Positions 16,400 through 24,815 of a stretch of 64,000 nt of DNA are shown in pieces. A program made the translations under genes and the position numbers. Position 1 is the stretch's first letter. Each line of letters opens with the position of its first letter. Under the pieces are notes generated by a model that had not been told where the DNA came from, ran no database searches, and saw only the letters and a list, made by a program, of their open reading frames with translations. Source of the stretch: Heyndrickxia sporothermodurans (GTDB lineage Bacteria; Bacillota; Bacilli; Bacillales; Bacillaceae_C); assembly GCA_018333075.1 (NCBI GenBank), contig BORH01000004.1, positions 62,001-126,000 on the forward strand, in the 5' to 3' direction.

Positions 16400-19300
16400 A
16401 TGAAACGAAAAAAGCGATTGATTCCTTATAAGATATTTAGTACGAGCATATTAGCTGCGTTATTAGTTAGTGGAACTAGCTATACTTTTGCAAGTGAAAA
16501 TGATAGTCAAAGCAAGGTAAATGTTAAATCGATTGTTCAAAAAAGTCAGGAAATCTTTAGAGAACAAAGAAGAGAAGCGAGCATTCAAGCAAAAAATAAT
16601 CTAGGAATCTCAAAAACGGAGATTAATAAAGCAACTAATAAGCCATATGCACCGCAAGATAAAGTGAGATTAATGGTTGAACTGGTAGATGAACCATTGA
16701 TGGATGCAGAAGTGAATAAATCAGAGGAAACGAAAAGATTGAAAACACAGGATCAAATTATTGCTCAAATAAACAAGAAGAGAATGAAAACAAAAGTGAG
16801 ACACCAATTTGTCCGAGGCATCAATGGATTTAGTATTGAGACTGAATTTCGAAATATGGAGGCGATAAAAAAGATAAATGGCGTTACTAATGTAACGATT
16901 GCAAACACTTACACAGAAGCAATGAAATCTTCAAAAGGATTGGTACAGGCTCAACAGGTTTGGGAAGAGCTAGGTTATCATGGGGAAGGTATGGTAGTAG
17001 GTGTTGTTGATTCAGGAGTGGATTATCGCCATAAAGATATGGTGATGTCAGAGGAAGGAAAAGCAAAAGAAAAGTTAACTGAGTCATCTATCCAAAAAAA
17101 GCTTGATGAAACAAAAGTAAATGACCGCTGGTATACAGACAAGGTACCAACGGGGTATGACTGGGCAGATAAAGATGACGATGTTCTTCCATATGAAAGC
17201 TCTCATGGGATGCATGTATCGGGAACAATCGGTGCAAATGGGGATGAAGAACATGATGGTGTAAAAGGTATTGCCCCAGATGTACAAATCCTTGCAGAAA
17301 AGGTTTTTTCAGATAATGGCGGGGGAGCCTATGAGGATGATATTGTTGCTGGTATAAATCATGCCGTTGAAATGGGAGCAGATGTTATTAATTTAAGTCT
17401 TGGCTCAGATGGTGGATTCGTAGGTGAGGAGGATGATGCAGTACAAAAAGCCATTCGACTCGCTACGAATAATGGGGTACTTGTTGTTGCAGCAGGCGGA
17501 AACGCATATTATAGTACAAAAAACAATAAGCTGTCATCTTCTATGAACCCTTATGCTGACAATCCTGATATTGGGGTATTAGGATCACCTGGTGTTAGTA
17601 CATACGCTTTACAAGTCGCTTCCTATGAAAATAGTATCATTCATAAGCCAAGTTTGAAGCTATCAAATGGGAGTGAAATTGCTTTTTATGAACCAAGCTA
17701 TTTAAAAATGGAATCAGGTATAACAAAAGGAACAGAGTATCCACTCATTTTTGCGGGAAAGGGAGATTCAAAGGATTATCAAGATATAGATGTAAAAGAT
17801 AAAATTGTTGTCGTTCAGCCAGAAATTGACTATGGAATTAACTCCCATCTTCAATTTAATGCTAAGAATAAGGGAGCAAAGGCAGTCATTATCGCACCAA
17901 TTCCAGCCTGGGGAGATTATAAGACTACTAATTTTAGCCCGTATTCAATTCCAGCTGGTGTTACAAGTGTAAAGGACGGACAAAAGCTAATTGATCAACT
18001 TCTAGGTGGTCAGTCGATATCTATGCAACTAGGTGGTGGGTTATGGGTTCAGAATCCTAACCATGATGAAATGTCTGACTTTTCCTCAATAGGTGCCCCA
18101 CACACACTTGATTTTAAACCAGAAATTACAGCACCTGGTGGAGAAATTTATTCAACTGTCTTTAATAATAAATATGATGTGTATAGTGGTACTTCGATGG
18201 CAACGCCTCATGTTGTTGGGGGTGCAACACTAGTTCTGCAATCCTTTTATGATAAAGGGCTGCCAAAGAATATGAATACAGCATTAAAAACAAAAACAGC
18301 ATTAATGAATACATCAAAGATTGAATATGATCCAAGCACAAATAACAAGATTCCATATTCACCACGTAAGCAAGGGGCAGGGATGATGCAAATCAAAAAC
18401 GCCCTCCAAACACCTGTATTAATCGAAAATAAACAGGCTAGCCCAGAAAGTAAAGGATCAGTTGCATTAAAAGAAATAAAAAATCAAATGGTACAATTTG
18501 ATTTAAGTGTAACACCTCTTTCTGAGAAAAAAGGAGAAGACGTTGAATATAATGTTTATTTGGATGTATTAACAGATGATACAGAATATAAGGAATATGA
18601 TTTAAATGGAGATGGGAAGCCAGATCGATCCCATGATTATTTAACACTTTCAAGTAAACGTGTAAAAAATGCAATTGCTTTATTAAATGGAAAAGAGATT
18701 AGTAGTGATAAGCCAGTGCAAGTCAAAATCAAAAATGGGAAAGCTCAAAATTTACATGTTGATATCGTTTTACCAAAAGATTTAAAGAAAAATAGTTTTG
18801 TAGAGGGCTATGTACGTTTTGTACCTGTGAATAAGAATTTTCCTGAATTGTCAATGCCGTACATGGGATTTTACGGAGAATGGGATTCATTAAAGAATAT
18901 TGACGCACCAGCATGGGATAAGGATGTGTTCTTAGGGTACACTGTTCTTTGGGATGATTTGGATGAAATGCCATTGGGATATGATCTACAGACAGGAGAA
19001 TTTGATCTAAATCATATTGCTTATTCACCAAATTCTATTGTTCCAGGAGTCTATTCTTCATTTACGGTCTTTAGAAATTTAAAAGAAGTCAATCTTTCCG
19101 TGGAGGACAGTAAAGGGAAGAAAATACGCCAGTTAGGAAACTTTAGTGAATTTACAGCTGATGGATCACCATGGAAATTTAGTAAAAATGTAATGGCATA
19201 TAATGACTTTGCTATGTCAGCAGAAATGTATCAATGGGATGCAAAGGATGATCAAGGCAAAGTCGTTTCAGATGGCGAATATCAATTCACGATTACAAGT

Positions 19301-19912
19301 ACACTCGATTATAAAAATGCTAAGCCTCAAAAGGTAAAAATGCCAGTTAAGATTGATTCTATTGCACCAACAATTGACAATATTCAAGTAGAACCTATTG
19401 ATGGAAAGTACAATATTAGCTGGGACGCAAAGGATAATCCAGGGGGGAGTGGATATGATGGAGCAATCCTTTGGATAAATGGTCAATACTATCCTATTCC
19501 TCAGGGAGCTACTTCCTATTTATCAAAGGTAGAACCAAAAGGAATTGTTATTACAGGAATTGATTGGGCTATGAATGTCGGCTTCAATGTTTGGGGAGAT
19601 CCATCCTATGTGAACGAAGGGGTGTTAATCAATTACTTAAGCGTTTATGGCTCTAATATTAACAAAGATAATCCGTTGCAAATTAATGGTTTCGCTATTA
19701 AAAAAGTAGACTGGAACTTTAAAATTGCAGGTCCAAATGGTGAAATCATCGATACTTTTGATGTTAAGCATCAAGCAGAAATTCACTTAAAATGGACTCC
19801 AGAAGAAAGCATGTCAGATGGAGTGTATACTATTTATACGGAAGCGATGGATGATAATGGATTTAAAGTAGAAGCAAAGCCATCGCAATTTACAGTTAAA
19901 CAAAAGAAATAG
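16400..19912 (+). CDS. Large secreted subtilase (Vpr/lactocepin-like)
   Basis: 1170-residue S8 serine protease. Signal peptide at residues 1-31 or so; an inhibitor-like propeptide at about 85-175 (RLMVELVDEPL). The catalytic triad is complete: D204 in GVVDSGVDY, H269 in SHGMHVSGT and S599 in GTSMATPHV, with the oxyanion-region Asn in AAGGNAYY. A PA domain (YPLIFAGKG through AKAVIIAP) is inserted between His and Ser. Fn3-like and Ig-like beta domains fill residues about 660-1170. An EF-hand-like DLNGDGKPDRSHDY is seen near 740. It has neither the dockerin-like C-terminus of the other subtilases nor an LPxTG or SLH anchor, so it is probably released. GGGGAAGGG precedes the ATG; the upstream ACCCC motifs suggest shared regulation. 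Confidence 0.9.
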   Translation: MKRKKRLIPYKIFSTSILAALLVSGTSYTFASENDSQSKVNVKSIVQKSQEIFREQRREASIQAKNNLGISKTEINKATNKPYAPQDKVRLMVELVDEPLMDAEVNKSEETKRLKTQDQIIAQINKKRMKTKVRHQFVRGINGFSIETEFRNMEAIKKINGVTNVTIANTYTEAMKSSKGLVQAQQVWEELGYHGEGMVVGVVDSGVDYRHKDMVMSEEGKAKEKLTESSIQKKLDETKVNDRWYTDKVPTGYDWADKDDDVLPYESSHGMHVSGTIGANGDEEHDGVKGIAPDVQILAEKVFSDNGGGAYEDDIVAGINHAVEMGADVINLSLGSDGGFVGEEDDAVQKAIRLATNNGVLVVAAGGNAYYSTKNNKLSSSMNPYADNPDIGVLGSPGVSTYALQVASYENSIIHKPSLKLSNGSEIAFYEPSYLKMESGITKGTEYPLIFAGKGDSKDYQDIDVKDKIVVVQPEIDYGINSHLQFNAKNKGAKAVIIAPIPAWGDYKTTNFSPYSIPAGVTSVKDGQKLIDQLLGGQSISMQLGGGLWVQNPNHDEMSDFSSIGAPHTLDFKPEITAPGGEIYSTVFNNKYDVYSGTSMATPHVVGGATLVLQSFYDKGLPKNMNTALKTKTALMNTSKIEYDPSTNNKIPYSPRKQGAGMMQIKNALQTPVLIENKQASPESKGSVALKEIKNQMVQFDLSVTPLSEKKGEDVEYNVYLDVLTDDTEYKEYDLNGDGKPDRSHDYLTLSSKRVKNAIALLNGKEISSDKPVQVKIKNGKAQNLHVDIVLPKDLKKNSFVEGYVRFVPVNKNFPELSMPYMGFYGEWDSLKNIDAPAWDKDVFLGYTVLWDDLDEMPLGYDLQTGEFDLNHIAYSPNSIVPGVYSSFTVFRNLKEVNLSVEDSKGKKIRQLGNFSEFTADGSPWKFSKNVMAYNDFAMSAEMYQWDAKDDQGKVVSDGEYQFTITSTLDYKNAKPQKVKMPVKIDSIAPTIDNIQVEPIDGKYNISWDAKDNPGGSGYDGAILWINGQYYPIPQGATSYLSKVEPKGIVITGIDWAMNVGFNVWGDPSYVNEGVLINYLSVYGSNINKDNPLQINGFAIKKVDWNFKIAGPNGEIIDTFDVKHQAEIHLKWTPEESMSDGVYTIYTEAMDDNGFKVEAKPSQFTVKQKK

Positions 19913-19919
19913 TTTATTA

Positions 19920-19964
19920 ACAAAAGAAATCGCCCTTTACTTTGTGAAGGGTGATTTCTTTTGT
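19920..19964 (+). terminator. Terminator after the Vpr-like subtilase
   Basis: ACAAAAGAAATC-CCCTT pairs with AAGGG-GATTTCTTTTGT across a short loop, a long strong stem starting 8 bases after the stop. Confidence 0.8.
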
Positions 19965-20026
19965 GAGAAACAAGAATTTAATAAAAAACAAAGCTAAATA
20001 CGTAGACTTCCAGACTAATAATGATA

Positions 20027-20055
20027 TTGACAGAATTTTATAATACATCTATATT
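20027..20055 (+). promoter_or_regulatory. sigma-A promoter of deoC
   Basis: Consensus TTGACA (20027-20032), 17-base spacer and TATATT (20050-20055). The palindromic operator begins 4 bases downstream, over the expected start site. Confidence 0.75.
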
Positions 20056-20058
20056 TAT

Positions 20059-20084
20059 TTATATACGTATATATACGTATATAA
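20059..20084. promoter_or_regulatory. 26-bp perfect palindrome, candidate GntR operator
   Basis: A fully self-complementary 26-base sequence containing two ATACGTAT units spaced 10 bases centre to centre, i.e. one helical turn. It covers the probable transcription start of deoC, the classical position for a repressor. The neighbouring GntR/HutC-type regulator is the natural candidate to bind it. Confidence 0.65.
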
Positions 20085-20100
20085 AAAGGAGGAAGAAAAA

Positions 20101-20793
20101 ATGACTACAACCATTTATACTGTTCAAGAGATTGCTAGCAAAATTCAACATACAAATGTAAATCCTGATGTTTCAAAAGAAGATATAAAAAAATTATGTG
20201 AGGACTGTATGGAGTACCAATTTGATGGAGTTATGCTTCAACCATGTTGGATCGAAGAAGCAAAATCAATCTTAGCGGGTTCAGACGTTAAAGTATGTAC
20301 AGCACTTGGATATCCAATGGGGGGATTAACAGCTAAAAGCAAAGCGCGTGAAATGGCGGAAGTTGTATCTCTTGGAGCAGAACAAGTTGATTTTATGCCT
20401 AACTTCGGTTTCTTTAAAAGTGGTATGTATACAGAATTTGAGAATGAAATCAAAGAAATTGTTCGTGCAGCAGATGGACGTGTTACAAAAATTATGCTTG
20501 AATTTGGAATGCTTACACAGGATGAAAAAGTACGTGCAGCTGAAATTGCTTTAAATGCTGGAGTGAGCTATTTAAAAAATTCAAGTGGCTGGGGTAAAGG
20601 CGGTCATGCAACGATTGAAGATATTCAATTGTTAAAGAAAATTGCAGGAGAAAAGGCGTTAGTAAAAGCATCAGGCGGTATTCGTGACTTTGAAAGTGCT
20701 TCATCAATATTAAATGCTGGTGCAGTCTTATTAGGTACAAGTGCAGGAGTGAAAATTGTAACAGGCTCAGGTCAATCATTAAGCGATTACTAA
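20101..20793 (+). CDS. deoC: Deoxyribose-phosphate aldolase (DeoC family)
   Basis: 230-residue class I aldolase of the DeoC/LacD group, splitting 2-deoxyribose-5-phosphate to glyceraldehyde-3-phosphate and acetaldehyde. Visible elements are KVCTALGYPMGG (about 64-75), VDFMPNFG, LEFGMLT, the Schiff-base Lys in YLKNSSGWGKGG (about K159) and the second lysine in LVKASGGIRD (about K189). The active-site segment differs from the usual KTSTGF form, so substrate could be shifted. GGAGGAAG precedes the ATG. It heads a nucleoside-use region, with ribokinase and nucleoside hydrolases following, which supports use of sugars released from nucleosides. Confidence 0.85.
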   Translation: MTTTIYTVQEIASKIQHTNVNPDVSKEDIKKLCEDCMEYQFDGVMLQPCWIEEAKSILAGSDVKVCTALGYPMGGLTAKSKAREMAEVVSLGAEQVDFMPNFGFFKSGMYTEFENEIKEIVRAADGRVTKIMLEFGMLTQDEKVRAAEIALNAGVSYLKNSSGWGKGGHATIEDIQLLKKIAGEKALVKASGGIRDFESASSILNAGAVLLGTSAGVKIVTGSGQSLSDY

Positions 20794-20833
20794 TAAGAAT
20801 TCAGTTCCCGAATTTATTATGTTTTATGAACCC

Positions 20834-20863
20834 TTTAACACGCCTTTTAAACATAGGTATAAT
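20834..20863 (+). promoter_or_regulatory. Promoter of the gntR-ribokinase-hydrolase operon
   Basis: TTTAAC (20834-20839), 18-base spacer and a perfect TATAAT (20858-20863), 35 bases before the regulator start. Confidence 0.6.
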
Positions 20864-20897
20864 AAGATGATAATAGTTTCGGGAAGGTGTTTATATT

Positions 20898-21647
20898 ATG
20901 AACGAACATAAAAACGTAATAGATAAAAATAGTCCAAAGCCTTTATATAGTCAAATTGCTGATTGGTTTCGTGAAAAAATTATCTCAAAGGAATGGAGTA
21001 AGAATCACCAACTTCCTGCTGAGGAAGATTTAGCGAAACAACTTGAAGTGAGTAGAGGAACACTACGAAAGGCAATCTCTTCATTAATAAAGGAAGGTAT
21101 ATTAATTCAAATACAAGGAAAGGGAACATTTGTCGCTGAGCCGAAGGTTTCCCATCCTTTTGGTCAAGAGTTAATTTCCTTTGCAGAATCTATGGAAAGA
21201 GAAGGAATTCAATTTGAAACAAAGGTACTTGAAAAACGATTAATACACCCAAATGCATCTATTCAAAAAAAGTTTTCATTAATAGAGGATCAAACGGTGC
21301 TTTATTTAAAACGAGTTCGTTATATTGATCAGGAACCGGTCATCTTACTGGAAAACTATATTCAAGTTAATTTATGTCCTGGAATAGAGCTTGTTGAGTT
21401 TGAAAGGATTCCTTTGTTTACAGCAATTGAAAACTATAGTAAAAGAAAAATTAAATCCGGTATTCGTCAGTTTGAAGCGAGAGGCTTAGAAGAGGAACAA
21501 TCAGCATTATTATCACTGCCGATTGGTGCACCTGTACTTTATATTGACCAAATTACTTACTTAGATGAATCGATTCCAGTCGAGGTTTCACAAGTGTGGC
21601 TACGATCTGATAAATATTCAATGGCTTCTTATTTACATCGTGATTAA
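20898..21647 (+). CDS. GntR-family regulator, HutC/UTRA subfamily
   Basis: 249 residues. The N-terminal winged helix-turn-helix is clear: PLYSQIADWFREKI, LPAEEDLAKQLEVSRGTLRKAI and GKGTFVAEP (residues about 14-78). A UTRA effector-binding domain follows from about residue 90 (VLYLKRVRYIDQEPVILLENYI, then IGAPVLYIDQITYL near the end). UTRA domains usually sense phosphorylated sugars. The gene is the first of an operon with ribokinase and two nucleoside hydrolases. It probably represses this operon and deoC, with the palindrome at 20059-20084 as the likely site and a ribose- or deoxyribose-phosphate as a plausible inducer. Confidence 0.85.
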   Translation: MNEHKNVIDKNSPKPLYSQIADWFREKIISKEWSKNHQLPAEEDLAKQLEVSRGTLRKAISSLIKEGILIQIQGKGTFVAEPKVSHPFGQELISFAESMEREGIQFETKVLEKRLIHPNASIQKKFSLIEDQTVLYLKRVRYIDQEPVILLENYIQVNLCPGIELVEFERIPLFTAIENYSKRKIKSGIRQFEARGLEEEQSALLSLPIGAPVLYIDQITYLDESIPVEVSQVWLRSDKYSMASYLHRD

Positions 21648-21662
21648 AAGGGGTGAGATGGC

Positions 21663-22610
21663 ATGCTGAATTCAAATGGGAAAAAAATTCTAGTAATCGG
21701 CAGCTATAATGTCGGTTTAACTTGTCAAACCAATTTTCTGCCTGTTTGGGGAGAAACATTAGTAGGGAACAATTTCTCCGAGAGCAATGGTGGAAAGGGT
21801 GCAAACCAAGCGGTTGCTGCTGCAAGACTTGGTGGAGATGTAGCCTTTGTTGGCTGCCTTGGGAATGACCGATTTGGAGATGAAGGACTTCAAATGCTTG
21901 AAAGAGAAAATGTTGATATTTCAGGTGTACGTCGTTCTTCTACTAAAAGAACTGGCGTAGGCTTCATCTTTTTAAATTCGGAAGGAGAGAATTCGATTCT
22001 TGTTGATCTCGGTGCCAACAATGAACTTTCACCGAATGATGTAAGCGTTTTACAAAAAATTGAAGAGGCTAATTTTTTAGTTTGTCAACTTGAAAATCGT
22101 CTTGATACGATTAAAGAAGCAATGCGAAGAGCAAAGCAATTAGGGAAAACGGTGATATTAAATCCTGCTCCTGCAAAACGTGAGGCATTAGAATTGTTCC
22201 AGTATGCGTCAATTATTAATCCAAATGAATCGGAGCTATTAATTTTAAACGGGGAAAAGCCTGATGCCGAGCTAACATTAGAAAGATGTACAGAACTTGC
22301 TTCTCGTTTATTAAAAAGTGGACCAAAGGCAGTTATTGTTACTCGTGGGGAGAAAGGTGCCTTAATCGTTACTGAAGATTCTGTTGTGCAGGTAGCTGCG
22401 TGTAAAGTGAAAGCAATTGATACAACAGGTGCAGGTGATTCTTTTACCGGGGCATTAGCTTTCTTTCTTGCTGAAGGAAAAACCTTGGAGGAAGCTGTCC
22501 GTAAGGCAAGTGTTGTAGGATCATATTGTGTAACGAAGCGTGATGTTATTCCTGCACTACCGACAAGACAACAATTAACTGAATTTGAAGTGCAAGTTGT
22601 TAAAAGTTAA
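21663..22610 (+). CDS. rbsK: Ribokinase (PfkB family)
   Basis: 315-residue PfkB sugar kinase. Substrate-binding SNGGKGANQAVAAARLG (about 41-57) and the C-terminal catalytic DTTGAGDSFTGALAFFLA (about 255-272; catalytic Asp in GAGDS) are complete. TRGEKGALIV in between is also typical. It phosphorylates ribose, or possibly deoxyribose, released by the hydrolases encoded downstream. AGGGGTGAG lies just before the ATG, 15 bases after the regulator stop, so it is in the same operon. A deoxyribokinase role would fit the nearby deoC but cannot be separated from ribokinase by eye. Confidence 0.86.
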   Translation: MLNSNGKKILVIGSYNVGLTCQTNFLPVWGETLVGNNFSESNGGKGANQAVAAARLGGDVAFVGCLGNDRFGDEGLQMLERENVDISGVRRSSTKRTGVGFIFLNSEGENSILVDLGANNELSPNDVSVLQKIEEANFLVCQLENRLDTIKEAMRRAKQLGKTVILNPAPAKREALELFQYASIINPNESELLILNGEKPDAELTLERCTELASRLLKSGPKAVIVTRGEKGALIVTEDSVVQVAACKVKAIDTTGAGDSFTGALAFFLAEGKTLEEAVRKASVVGSYCVTKRDVIPALPTRQQLTEFEVQVVKS

Positions 22611-22629
22611 ATAGAAAGGATAGGGCCAG

Positions 22630-23583
22630 TTGAAAAAGAAAATTTACTTTAATCATGATGGTGGCGTCGATGATCTTGTTTCATTATTTTTGTTGTTGCA
22701 AATGGATAATATTGAATTAACAGGTGTTTCGGTTATTCCAGCGGACTGTTATTTAGAGCCAGCCGTGTTTGCAAGTATAAAAATTATTGATCGTTTTGGA
22801 AAGGTAAGTCTAAATGTAGCAGAGTCAAATTCTCGTGGGAAAAATCCTTTCCCTAAGGATTGGCGTTTGCATGCTTTTTTTGTAGATGCATTACCTATAT
22901 TAAATGAACTAGGGGAGATTCATGCGCCAGTCGCAGATAAACCAGCACATCTTCATCTGATTGATTGTATTCGAGGGACTGAAGAAAAAACAACTCTATT
23001 ATTTACTGGACCCCTTACCGATCTTGCTCGTGCTTTAGATGAAGCTCCTGATATTGAAGAGAAAATTGAAAAACTTGTTTGGATGGGAGGGACGTTCCGT
23101 GAAGCAGGTAATGTTGCAGAGCCTGAACATGACGGTACAGCTGAGTGGAATGTGTTCTGGGATCCTGAAGCAGCAAAACGTGTATGGGATAGTAAGATTG
23201 AAATAGATTTAGTCGCTCTTGAAAGTACCAATCAAGTTCCCCTAACTGTTGACGTACGCAATCGTTGGGCCGCGGATCGTAAATATCTTGGTGTTGATTT
23301 TTTAGGTCAATGCTATGCAATGGTTCCACCACTAGTTCATTTTGCAACTAATTCAACGTACTATTTATGGGATGTATTAACGACTGCATATGTAGGCAAT
23401 AGCGAGCTTGTTAAAATACAAACAATTAATAGTTCAGTTTTAACTGAAGGACCAAGTCAAGGGCGTACGATTGAAGTTGCTGATGGTCGTCCAGTAAATG
23501 TCATTTATGATGTGAATAGAGATGCGTTCTTTCAATATATTACGGATTTAGCAAAGAATATGACAGAGAGGGCTTCACTATGA
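22630..23583 (+). CDS. Nucleoside hydrolase-like protein, divergent
   Basis: 317-residue protein of the inosine/uridine-preferring nucleoside hydrolase fold. The N-terminal calcium motif is atypical: IYFNHDGGVDDLVSL (about residues 5-19), where the usual first Asp of DTDxGxDD is Asn. LLFTGPLTDLARAL and KLVWMGGTFREAGN (around 130-155) and a C-terminal Asp-rich stretch agree with the family. TTG start with AAAGGA upstream; its stop overlaps the next gene by 4 bases (ATGA). It likely hydrolyses the N-glycosidic bond of a (deoxy)ribonucleoside, but the altered motif may mean a different specificity from its partner. Confidence 0.78.
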   Translation: MKKKIYFNHDGGVDDLVSLFLLLQMDNIELTGVSVIPADCYLEPAVFASIKIIDRFGKVSLNVAESNSRGKNPFPKDWRLHAFFVDALPILNELGEIHAPVADKPAHLHLIDCIRGTEEKTTLLFTGPLTDLARALDEAPDIEEKIEKLVWMGGTFREAGNVAEPEHDGTAEWNVFWDPEAAKRVWDSKIEIDLVALESTNQVPLTVDVRNRWAADRKYLGVDFLGQCYAMVPPLVHFATNSTYYLWDVLTTAYVGNSELVKIQTINSSVLTEGPSQGRTIEVADGRPVNVIYDVNRDAFFQYITDLAKNMTERASL

Positions 23584-24536
23584 TGGAGAAAAAAAGAGTC
23601 ATTATTGATACAGATACAGCCGGTGATGATACGATTTCCATTTTAACAGCGCTTCATTATTTTCAAGTTGAAGGCATTATGATAACTGGTGGAAATGTAC
23701 AATTTGATCAACAAGTAGAAAATGCTCTATATACGATTCAAGTGGCTGGGAAAAGCGGACAAGTTCCAGTTTATAAGGGATATGAGCGACCATTAATGGG
23801 GCTAGGAGAGAAACAACATCGTACAGTAGAGGATGTTCATGGAAAGGATGGGATGGGTGATTCCTTTTTTGAAAAGGCGATCCAACGACCTTCTGAAGGA
23901 CATGCTGTAGACTTTCTTATTGAAACGGTTCATAAATATCCTGGTGAAATACATCTATTAGCCATTGCTCCGTTAACGAATATTGCAATGGCGATTAAAA
24001 AAGATCCAACTATTATTCCAAAAATTCCACATCTATATATTATGGGTGGAACGAATAATGCTTTAGGAAATATTACTCCAAGTGCAGAGTATAATTTTTA
24101 CGTTGATCCGGAAGCAGCGAAGATTGTCCTCCATTCAGGTATTCCTATGACAATGGTAGGTTGGGAAATGTGTACGGAGTATTCTATTATGGATGACAAT
24201 GATCATGAAGACATTGATTTATTAGCAACAAAAGGAGCACAGTTTTTTAAGGATGTAAATAAAGTTGTAATGAAATTTAATAAAAGTGTTCATAAATTAA
24301 ACGGAACAACACATCCTGATACACTTCTAGCAGCAATTGCCGCCAATGAAAATATTATGACTAGATCGAATGTTTATCATGTTGATGTTGAGACAGTTGG
24401 AGAATTAACGAGGGGATATAGCTTAGTAGATATCAATAACCGATTAGATCGTAAAAAAAATGTTCGTGTTTGTGAAGAGATTGATCGAAAAGCATTTAAA
24501 GAAATGCTTCTTGATGTATTGCGTTCGATAAAATGA
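23580..24536 (+). CDS. Nucleoside hydrolase (IunH/RihB-like)
   Basis: 318-residue nucleoside hydrolase. The calcium-binding motif VIIDTDTAGDD (Asp at about 10, 12, 16 and 17) is intact, with LLAIAPLTNIAMAI and LYIMGGTNNALGN in the middle (around 125-160) and EYNFYVDPEAA, the usual late ligand region. It releases free base and ribose from nucleosides in the cytoplasm. ATGA overlap with the preceding, related gene shows translational coupling; the two are only distantly alike and so are not a recent duplication. Followed by a strong terminator. Ribose would go to the ribokinase encoded upstream. Confidence 0.87.
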   Translation: MMEKKRVIIDTDTAGDDTISILTALHYFQVEGIMITGGNVQFDQQVENALYTIQVAGKSGQVPVYKGYERPLMGLGEKQHRTVEDVHGKDGMGDSFFEKAIQRPSEGHAVDFLIETVHKYPGEIHLLAIAPLTNIAMAIKKDPTIIPKIPHLYIMGGTNNALGNITPSAEYNFYVDPEAAKIVLHSGIPMTMVGWEMCTEYSIMDDNDHEDIDLLATKGAQFFKDVNKVVMKFNKSVHKLNGTTHPDTLLAAIAANENIMTRSNVYHVDVETVGELTRGYSLVDINNRLDRKKNVRVCEEIDRKAFKEMLLDVLRSIK

Positions 24537-24539
24537 AAC

Positions 24540-24574
24540 AACAATCAGTGAGTTGTTCATTCTCACTGATTGTT
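24540..24574 (+). terminator. Terminator of the nucleoside hydrolase operon
   Basis: AACAATCAGTGAG pairs perfectly with CTCACTGATTGTT across a 9-base loop, starting 3 bases after the stop codon. Confidence 0.8.
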
Positions 24575-24620
24575 AAATGAATATAAATCATTTACTCATT
24601 CTAGATGAGCATTTCTATTT

Positions 24621-24786
24621 AAGGCTCTTTTCTAAAACTTTGTTGTTTTTTTGTAAAAACCTTGATGAAATTCTTCATTCTTAAATTAAAAAATAAAAAT
24701 TCTTTAGAAAAGATGCCCCGGAACCAAGCAATATTAGGATTTTTGTTTCTATGCGTAATAGCAACAATCTTTACGAAAACAGCCTT
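24621..24786. mobile_element. MITE-like element, 166 bp
   Basis: Terminal inverted repeats of 25 bases: AAGGCT...TTGTTG at 24621-24645 and its complement CAACAA...AGCCTT at 24762-24786, matching at 20 of 25 positions. The interior is non-coding. No convincing target duplication was seen. It lies 30 bases before the nupC start and may carry or disrupt its promoter. Resembles non-autonomous elements of Bacillaceae, from memory only. Confidence 0.55.
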
Positions 24787-24815
24787 ATCTAAAACCAAAA
24801 GATAGGAGAGGAAGT

